From positions 1 through 49,859 of the forward strand of contig NZ_PVWK01000015.1 of assembly GCF_003003795.1 (NCBI RefSeq): a DNA stretch of 49,859 bases, in the 5' to 3' direction. Numbering within the stretch: the first letter of the stretch is position 1; the number at the start of each line of letters is the position of its first letter. The stretch is from Stenomitos frigidus ULC18. Lineage in GTDB: Bacteria > Cyanobacteriota > Cyanobacteriia > Leptolyngbyales > Leptolyngbyaceae. The position numbers and the translations under genes are program-made. The notes beneath the pieces were generated by a model. It had not been told where the DNA came from and made no database searches. It saw only the letters and a program-made list of their open reading frames with translations. Positions 45,055 to 49,859 of the stretch are shown here, piece by piece.

Positions 45055-45082
45055 TCAGAGCATGACATCTGTCATGCTCTGA
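45055..45082. promoter_or_regulatory. 28-bp palindrome (13-bp arms, 2-nt centre)
   Basis: TCAGAGCATGACA (45055-45067) is perfectly mirrored by TGTCATGCTCTGA (45070-45082) around TC. The perfect arms and tiny centre suit a dimeric protein-binding operator better than an RNA hairpin. No T-run follows. It lies about 210 nt upstream of the small-protein array. Confidence 0.5.
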
Positions 45083-45110
45083 GCAGCGCATCGCGACAAA
45101 AATTGTGCTT

Positions 45111-45200
45111 ACAAGAGATGACATCTATCAGATGTAGGAACCCATCGCCTGAGAGTAGATTGAATACATTCAAACGAGGAAGTCGCAAGCTGAAACGCTT
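45111..45200 (+). promoter_or_regulatory. Leader block shared with the region at 46661-46750
   Basis: Both blocks begin ACAAGAGATGACAT and keep further matches for about 85 nt (TTGAA near the middle, AGGAAG.CG.AA near the end). Each lies 130-180 nt upstream of a small-protein ATG. It may be a duplicated 5' leader or promoter. The match after the first 14 bases is loose. Confidence 0.35.
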
Positions 45201-45289
45201 ACCAAAAGGGGCAAATGACTTGCAACCTCAGTTGAATAAAGTACCCAACTGCCACCTTTCATCAATCTCTAAATAAAGGAACGTCAATC

Positions 45290-45505
45290 ATGCAACTTAC
45301 ATACCGTGGACAGGGTTACAACTACACCCCCGCAACGTTACTACCGGTTGCCACGACTGGGGTAACTCGCACCCTCTTCTATCGTGGTTGTGCTTACCAA
45401 TGCTCCTGCCCAGCCTTGCAGCCAAGTCGGTTACCAGGCGCAATCAACTGGCGCTTTGCTGGCAGGACTGTCTTTCAAACCAAGCGCTTGAGCCCAGCTC
45501 ACTAA
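45290..45505 (+). CDS. DUF4278-type small protein, copy 1
   Basis: 71 aa. The start MQLTYRGQGYNYTP and the later TLFYRG and INWRFAG are the DUF4278 pattern of short cyanobacterial proteins of unknown role. Three cysteines (GCAYQCSC) are unique to this copy. AAAGGAA lies seven bases before the ATG. It is followed by a paralogue at 45629 that shares an identical stretch GCAATCAACTGGCGCTTTGC. Confidence 0.75.
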   Translation: MQLTYRGQGYNYTPATLLPVATTGVTRTLFYRGCAYQCSCPALQPSRLPGAINWRFAGRTVFQTKRLSPAH

Positions 45506-45628
45506 GCGACATAACGCTTTTGCCTACAGCCTCTTTACTGCTACTGCCTGCATTCATTGCTGTCTGCATGCATAAATGCCCACTGAACCACAACTCATCG
45601 TCACGCCCCACCAAAAGGAATCTTAACC

Positions 45629-45847
45629 ATGCAACTGATCTATCGCGGTCAAGCTTTCAACTATAGCCCTTCGCCTGCACCTTCCACTCCAGTTACAACC
45701 GGGGTATACCAGACTCTCTTCTACCGCGGTGCAAGCTATCGCTGTCAGTTGGCAACGATGCAACCGACCCAGTTACCCAAAGCAATCAACTGGCGCTTTG
45801 CGGGTGCGTCTGCAGCCCCCAAGCAGTACATGAAGCCTGCTCACTAA
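45629..45847 (+). CDS. DUF4278-type small protein, copy 2
   Basis: 72 aa, MQLIYRGQAFNYSP...TLFYRGASYRCQ...AINWRFAG...KPAH. It lines up with copy 1 along its whole length, including the C-terminal PAH, so the two are tandem duplicates. AAAGGAA precedes the ATG by nine bases in a context that is repeated before the next gene. Function unknown. Confidence 0.75.
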   Translation: MQLIYRGQAFNYSPSPAPSTPVTTGVYQTLFYRGASYRCQLATMQPTQLPKAINWRFAGASAAPKQYMKPAH

Positions 45848-45979
45848 ACTACGCCTAGAGTGCTTCCCCACAATACTTTTACTATCACTGTCAAATAGAT
45901 GTGCCACGCGTCCTTTCAAACCACGAGGCGCTTCACAGACACAGCTCATCAACCTTCGCCCCCAAAGGAAACACCAACC

Positions 45980-46315
45980 ATGCAACTGATCACACCTCTT
46001 AAGACTGCTGCCCAATCAACCCCCTCTAAGCAAGCGCAGCCCCGACTCGAAGCGGCAAGACAAAAGCTCCTCGCTCCGCATGTGCCTCCCCTCTTGCGCA
46101 TGACTGCCTTTCTCAGACTTTCTTGCTCCACACTGGAAGCGCCAGGAGCATACTCCCAACTGATGCAGGCGCTCTTCAGCCACCACCCGACCTGGTGGCA
46201 AACCTGCGAAGTTACTGCAGCAGGAGCATTACAGTCTTCTGATCCAGAAATACAGCTGCTTTTGGCGGTCGTATCACAGTTGCATGCCCCTCAAGACCTT
46301 CTCCTCGCGGCCTAA
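45980..46315 (+). CDS. Hypothetical protein, chimeric third member of the array
   Basis: 111 aa. The first bases (AAAGGAA, nine bases, then ATGCAACTGATC) are those of the DUF4278 copy 2 start, but the protein then diverges completely: Lys/Gln-rich residues 5-30, then a Leu/Ala-rich helical body (RMTAFLRLSCSTL, YSQLMQALFSHHPTWW). Just upstream, 45915-45952 contains a degraded copy of the 3' end of DUF4278 copy 1 (TTTCAAACCA, GCGCTT, CAGCTCA). So a third unit of the array seems to have lost its body and gained another. No family recognised. Confidence 0.6.
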   Translation: MQLITPLKTAAQSTPSKQAQPRLEAARQKLLAPHVPPLLRMTAFLRLSCSTLEAPGAYSQLMQALFSHHPTWWQTCEVTAAGALQSSDPEIQLLLAVVSQLHAPQDLLLAA

Positions 46316-46794
46316 GTCGCTGGATGCCATATTCCACTCAAAACAACAATGATCAAATCCAGCGAACAACGTGATCAACCGTTTTAAAGATTGAGACGAG
46401 CTATGGCAATGTGCAGAGTGTTGTTCGCGGAGCGTGTGTGAAGCACGTAGGACTGTAGGCTTGTCAGCGGCTTCCCGCTGGTGTGCCGGGGCTCGCAGCA
46501 GGCTTGTTTCCAGGTAGACGCCCAAACAGATTGAACATTGCAAAGCATTGAGGCACAACACCTGACTGGCATTCAGCAACGATCCATTCATGGAGGGCAT
46601 AACGTTTGACTGGTTCTAATCAGATCAACGCTGCACCACACGGTGATAACTGACAGGCAGACAAGAGATGACATTGATCCGCGGTGGGACTTCATACCAT
46701 CAGATCAAGTTGAACATCTCTTAGCAGGGAAGCCGTAAATTCATAGCTGCATCACAATTCCAAGCGATACCGTGAATCAACCCAGGAGATCGTC
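46316..46794. other. 478-bp region with stem-loops, no gene
   Basis: CGCTGGAT (46318-46325) pairs with ATCCAGCG (46357-46364), and GCGAACAAC (46362-46370) with GTTGTTCGC (46420-46428); the two stems compete for shared bases. 46661-46750 is the second copy of the leader block seen at 45111-45200. Reading frames here are short and show no family features. Confidence 0.45.
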
Positions 46795-47028
46795 ATGCTT
46801 TCACGCCCTGTGGGACAGAGTTTTCACACCATCACTCCTTCTCCAAGCTCCATTCCAACAACGCATGAGAATAGCGCGATTGCAACAGGGGTGATCGCGC
46901 TACTCCTGCCTTTAATTGTTGCCCTTAGTATCGTTGCCAGACGGCATTACCATCAACGAGTGATGCGGCAACGGATTGCCAAATTAGAACGATTGTGGCA
47001 GCTCCATTACCGTCAAAACATACATTGA
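46795..47028 (+). CDS. Small single-pass membrane protein
   Basis: 77 aa. A polar Ser/Thr/Pro N-terminus is followed by one transmembrane helix at ~29-47 (AIATGVIALLLPLIVALSIV) and a basic amphipathic tail RRHYHQRVMRQRIAKLERLW. AGGAG is six bases before the ATG, so translation is well supported. The charge distribution predicts the tail in the cytoplasm. Family unknown. Confidence 0.7.
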   Translation: MLSRPVGQSFHTITPSPSSIPTTHENSAIATGVIALLLPLIVALSIVARRHYHQRVMRQRIAKLERLWQLHYRQNIH

Positions 47029-47439
47029 ACGATCGTCCATGTAGCGCGCTTCGGGAGATCTCTCGCTGATGAGGCGTTTGTGATTGGCTTCACAATGGGC
47101 AATGATCGCCAAACGAATTGGTTACACAGATTTTATTTAAATTGATCTCGTCTAGCGTGTATCCCCAAAAATATCGCTTCTCCTGGAAAGACTTTCAATC
47201 TTTTGATGCAGGCTTTGTCTACGGTCGATCGATTCAGGTTAGAAACTTGAATCAAGTTAACTTTAGTGTCTATCAAAACGAGCCTCTCACCCACGTCAGA
47301 CAATGGTTTGGAGTGTGTGAGCAGCCGACATAGAACGGTTGTCATCTCACCATATATTCGGTTGATTAATCAAACGTTTACTGCGTCTATATTTCGTCAC
47401 TTTATTTACTGATTGGTTCTAAAGCCCCCAAAAGCACTT
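47029..47439. other. 410-bp region without a recognised gene
   Basis: A frame from 47118 to 47333 is open but has only a TTG start and no ribosome site; its product shows no family features. A/T-rich sequence after 47340 probably contains the promoter of the permease gene. Confidence 0.35.
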
Positions 47440-48855
47440 ATGAATAAGCTAAACAGCTCCCTCCACTTGCCCACGAAACTGCCGTGGTCAGATAGAATCA
47501 GTCATTTCTTTCAGTTTGAGCAGCTAGGCACCAACTACCGTATTGAATGGCTGTCCAGCCTGACCACCTTCATGACCACGGCTCCCATTCTGGTCGTTAA
47601 TGCTCACATCTTGGGGAATGCGGTTTTTTTGAACCAGCCGGGAGATCTTTTTGAGCAAATTTTGGTCGCGATCGTGCTTTGCTCTGCGGTTGCCAGCATG
47701 ATGATGGGGCTATTGGCTAATTATCCCTTCGCGCTGGGACCTGGCACTGGTACTGCTGCCTTGTTTGCCTTTTCGATCGTACTGGGCATGGGGATGAATT
47801 GGCGCTTGGCCTTGACCGCTGCTCTGGTAGAAGGCACGCTCTTTACCGTTTTGTCTATGAGTCGGTTTCGTCGTCAACTCAATGATGCCATTCCCAACTC
47901 GCTCAAACAGGCAATGGTGGTTGGCTTAGGGCTATTTCTGTCTTATATCGCCTTGTCGGGTAAAGCGGCTCCTCCCAATTTTGGCACGGGTATTATTGTT
48001 GCCGGCACCGCGACAACGACCGCCTTAGGATCGCTCAAGCACCCTGCAACGCTCATTGCTATCTTCGGCATTTTGCTCACCGCGATGCTGACGGTTCGAC
48101 GGGTGAAGGGGGCTTTGCTGCTAGGTATTTTCGGGACGGCAACTCTTGGATGGTTGTGCGGCGTTGCCCCCTTACCGAAAGGCATCGTGACTCTACCGCA
48201 GTTACCGCTTGATTTAGTTGGGCAGGCGATCGCTGGAGTGCACTATCTCACCTGGTCACAACTAGGAAATTTTATTGCGGTTGTCTTTATTCTGCTCTTT
48301 GTTTCCATGTCAGACACCATCAGCGCACTCAACGTTTTGGGACACCAAGTAGACCGCTTGAAGCCCGATGGAGAATTACACCGTTCGAAGCAGGCTTTGC
48401 TCTCCCACACAGTCAGTACGATGTTGGGTGCCTTGATCGGTAGTGTGCCTGTGATTCCCTATCTAGAATCCGCCTCTGGCATTTTTGAAGGCGGACGCAG
48501 TGGCTTTGTCTCGGTCGTGGTTGCCCTTTTATTTCTGGTCTCAGCCCTGTTTGCGCCCTTGTTTGCTGCTATTCCAGCCTTTGCAACGGCTCCTGTACTG
48601 ATTATGATTGGCGTTTTGATGATGAGTTGCGTTCGCTTTATCGACTGGAATGACCTATCAGAAGCCATTCCTGCCTTTCTAGTGATCTTAATCATGCCGC
48701 TCACCTTCTCGGTCGCTGATGGCATGGCAGCGGGACTCATTGCCTACCCATTAGTCAAAGCGGCACAGAGGAATGGACAAACCACGAAACGCATCAGCCT
48801 CTTGCTTGCATTGCTATCTCTCATGTATTTCACATTTACGACTCTGCAATCTTAG
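47440..48855 (+). CDS. NCS2/AzgA-type nucleobase permease
   Basis: 471 aa with about 12-14 hydrophobic helices. Seen: EWLSSLTTFMTTAPILVVNAHIL (TM1 region), YPFALGPGTGTAALFAF (the glycine-rich motif of AzgA-like NCS2 proteins), VSMSDTISALNVLG (the SMSDT motif near the substrate site), PVIPYLESASGIFEGGRSG (the binding half-helix region) and SVADGMAAGLIAYP. It imports purine or related nucleobases with protons. A TTG at 47413 is in frame; the ATG at 47440 is preferred, though no ribosome site is evident for either. Its position downstream of nuclease and phosphodiesterase genes is far, so no operon link is claimed. Confidence 0.88.
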   Translation: MNKLNSSLHLPTKLPWSDRISHFFQFEQLGTNYRIEWLSSLTTFMTTAPILVVNAHILGNAVFLNQPGDLFEQILVAIVLCSAVASMMMGLLANYPFALGPGTGTAALFAFSIVLGMGMNWRLALTAALVEGTLFTVLSMSRFRRQLNDAIPNSLKQAMVVGLGLFLSYIALSGKAAPPNFGTGIIVAGTATTTALGSLKHPATLIAIFGILLTAMLTVRRVKGALLLGIFGTATLGWLCGVAPLPKGIVTLPQLPLDLVGQAIAGVHYLTWSQLGNFIAVVFILLFVSMSDTISALNVLGHQVDRLKPDGELHRSKQALLSHTVSTMLGALIGSVPVIPYLESASGIFEGGRSGFVSVVVALLFLVSALFAPLFAAIPAFATAPVLIMIGVLMMSCVRFIDWNDLSEAIPAFLVILIMPLTFSVADGMAAGLIAYPLVKAAQRNGQTTKRISLLLALLSLMYFTFTTLQS

Positions 48856-49354
48856 CCAGGTTGATCACAACTTTGAATATTTTCCAATCAGGCTTTTGAC
48901 CCATTTGGGGGTCTAGCACCGTTCTTGGCTATTAAGTATCACATCGGCTAGAACCCTTGCTAGAAAGCAATTTCAACAATCAATTTTCTACCAAAATGGG
49001 TGGTCTGACGACATTTGAGCGGTGATGGGGTTGAGGCGACAGACGACCCTAAAAGTGCAAGTTGGGCTGGAAAGCCTTACTTGGATTGAGCTTCAGAAAA
49101 TCTATCGAAGAGAGTCTCTGAATCAGCCCTTCTGCTGCGCGGGGCAATTAACCCTGATTACCGCGCAATGATGGCTAGCCAATCAGAACATGAGTCGAAG
49201 TGATCAATCGCGCTCTGCCTCAACGCGCTCGTAACCGCCTTGCTGATCCATACAGCGACAAAACGATTCACGCCGATCTCATGCTTGACCACTGAGAGCT
49301 TTATGCCGCAAGCGTTTAACGCCTATCGTGACACCAAATTACACGAATGGGTCT
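48856..49354. repeat. Repeat mosaic upstream of the group II intron
   Basis: No gene is supported. 48917-48947 resembles 24570-24600; 49101-49152 matches 38660-38711; 49200-49230 is the inverted counterpart of 24686-24716. Fragments of the interspersed block are here shuffled and reoriented. Confidence 0.55.
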
Positions 49355-49859
49355 GTGCGACTCGTTCCCGTTCAAGTCAAGCCCTTCCATAAGGTTTGAA
49401 ATAAAACGGGGTCAGGGTGAAAGAACCTTGATAACTCAACTTCTGTATGGTGAGTCCAATCAGGACAATTCCAATTCCCCAAGTGCTGGGGTAACAGCGT
49501 ATCCCTCAAACGCGCGACTGACTCTCAATCGTTTGAAGCAGGGATAAAAGGCGGTCACTCAAAACCCAATTGAGAATCCCGTCGAGCATAGCTGGATAAG
49601 GCTAACGAAAGTGAATCCACGTTTGAACCATCGTCATCGTGAACAAGCCTACATGGGTTAATAGGCTTGCCCAAAATGGGAAAGGATAAAACGGCAGGCA
49701 GTTGGAACCCCTGACCTGCAAGCACTCGTAACACACCCGGTGGAGAGTGGGAGCCTACGTGCAGCGTAAAACGGAAGTTGGGAACGAAGTCATCATGCAC
49801 TGCGTGCACCACCACGCATGAAAATATGGTAGATTCACGCCCAAGACTGACCTTGAGGT
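49355..49859 (+). mobile_element. Group II intron, 5' portion (runs off the edge)
   Basis: Starts GTGCGAC at 49355, the conserved 5' end of bacterial group II introns. Domain I pairings follow: CCCGTT (49367-49372) with AACGGG (49405-49410), TTCAA with TTGAA inside it, CCTT/AAGG at its tip; later AAGCCTA pairs with TAGGCTT (about 49646-49670), followed by typical GGGAAAGGATAAAACGGCAGG-type sequence and the CGTGCAGCGTAAAACGGAAG segment. The pattern is that of cyanobacterial introns that carry a reverse transcriptase in domain IV. An ATG at 49826 opens a frame to the window end (MVDSRPRLTLR) that may be the start of that protein. The intron's end and exon junction lie outside. Confidence 0.7.

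Larger units (their letters stand above)
44842..45289. other. 447-bp intergenic region with a long palindrome and leader repeat
   Basis: No gene is supported. It holds the palindrome at 45055-45082, a second small palindrome ACATCT/AGATGT (45121-45135), and a leader block (45111-45200) that resembles the one before the gene at 46795. AAAGGAA at 45276-45282 is the ribosome site of the first DUF4278 gene. Confidence 0.5.

Noticed and set aside
47118-47333. 71-codon frame before the permease
   Set aside because: Only a TTG start, no ribosome site and no recognisable features.
49347-49547. 66-codon frame at the right end
   Set aside because: It lies over the 5' domain of the group II intron, whose structure explains the sequence better.

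Overview
The window reads as cyanobacterial chromosome, probably from a filamentous genus. The HIP1 octamer GCGATCGC recurs throughout. Several genes belong to families typical of cyanobacteria: NucA/NuiA, DUF4278 proteins, an HstK-like Ser/Thr-His kinase, and a group II intron of the cyanobacterial type. Base composition is close to balanced, with no long block of foreign composition. Genes are interrupted by small mobile elements and single-base lesions to an unusual degree.

Layout. (1) 292-11632 is a one-direction run of redox and periplasmic genes: SDR sugar dehydrogenase, FMN reductase, aquaporin, membrane-anchored ferredoxin-reductase (frameshifted), GMC oxidoreductase, DUF1622 membrane protein, an unknown protein, two-domain VOC protein, spondin-domain protein, GlcG-type haem-binding protein and an SMP-30 lactonase. 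Spacing and ATGA overlaps suggest one or a few operons. (2) 11734-17074 is a giant Ser/Thr kinase-AAA-GAF-His kinase gene broken by one extra base. (3) 17361-20549 is an insertion-sequence scar: a truncated glycosidase, an apparently complete IS, then a decayed copy of the DUF1622-plus-unknown gene pair of region 1. (4) 20735-24535 holds two Rieske-fused enzymes in tandem, a glutamate-synthase-like one split by a 172-bp MITE and a pyruvate-oxidase-like one. (5) 24.7-28.5 kb holds a secreted nuclease (nucA) divergent from its inhibitor (nuiA), then a lipoprotein phosphodiesterase. (6) 29.2-33.2 kb: EF-hand protein, small coiled-coil protein, RCK/TrkA potassium-type protein, CBM20 protein. (7) 33.2-38.2 kb: phosphate genes pstS (minus) and pstB (plus), a CHAD protein and an atypical pyruvate kinase. 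(8) 39.2-44.8 kb: a large hybrid kinase facing a REC-histidine kinase/NarL regulator operon. (9) 45.1-47.0 kb: an array of small proteins (two DUF4278 paralogues, a chimeric third gene, a one-TM peptide). (10) 47.4-48.9 kb: an AzgA-type purine permease, then a repeat mosaic and the 5' part of a group II intron running off the right edge.

The genes suggest oxidative or sugar-lactone metabolism (region 1), controlled extracellular nuclease activity plus phosphoester and phosphate/polyphosphate handling (regions 5 and 7), and signalling (regions 2 and 8). The broken genes and the interspersed repeats at 9.2, 21.5, 24.7, 26.6, 32.7, 38.7 and 49.1 kb point to a repeat-rich, actively rearranging genome. 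Isolated one-base lesions could instead be sequencing errors and need read-level support.
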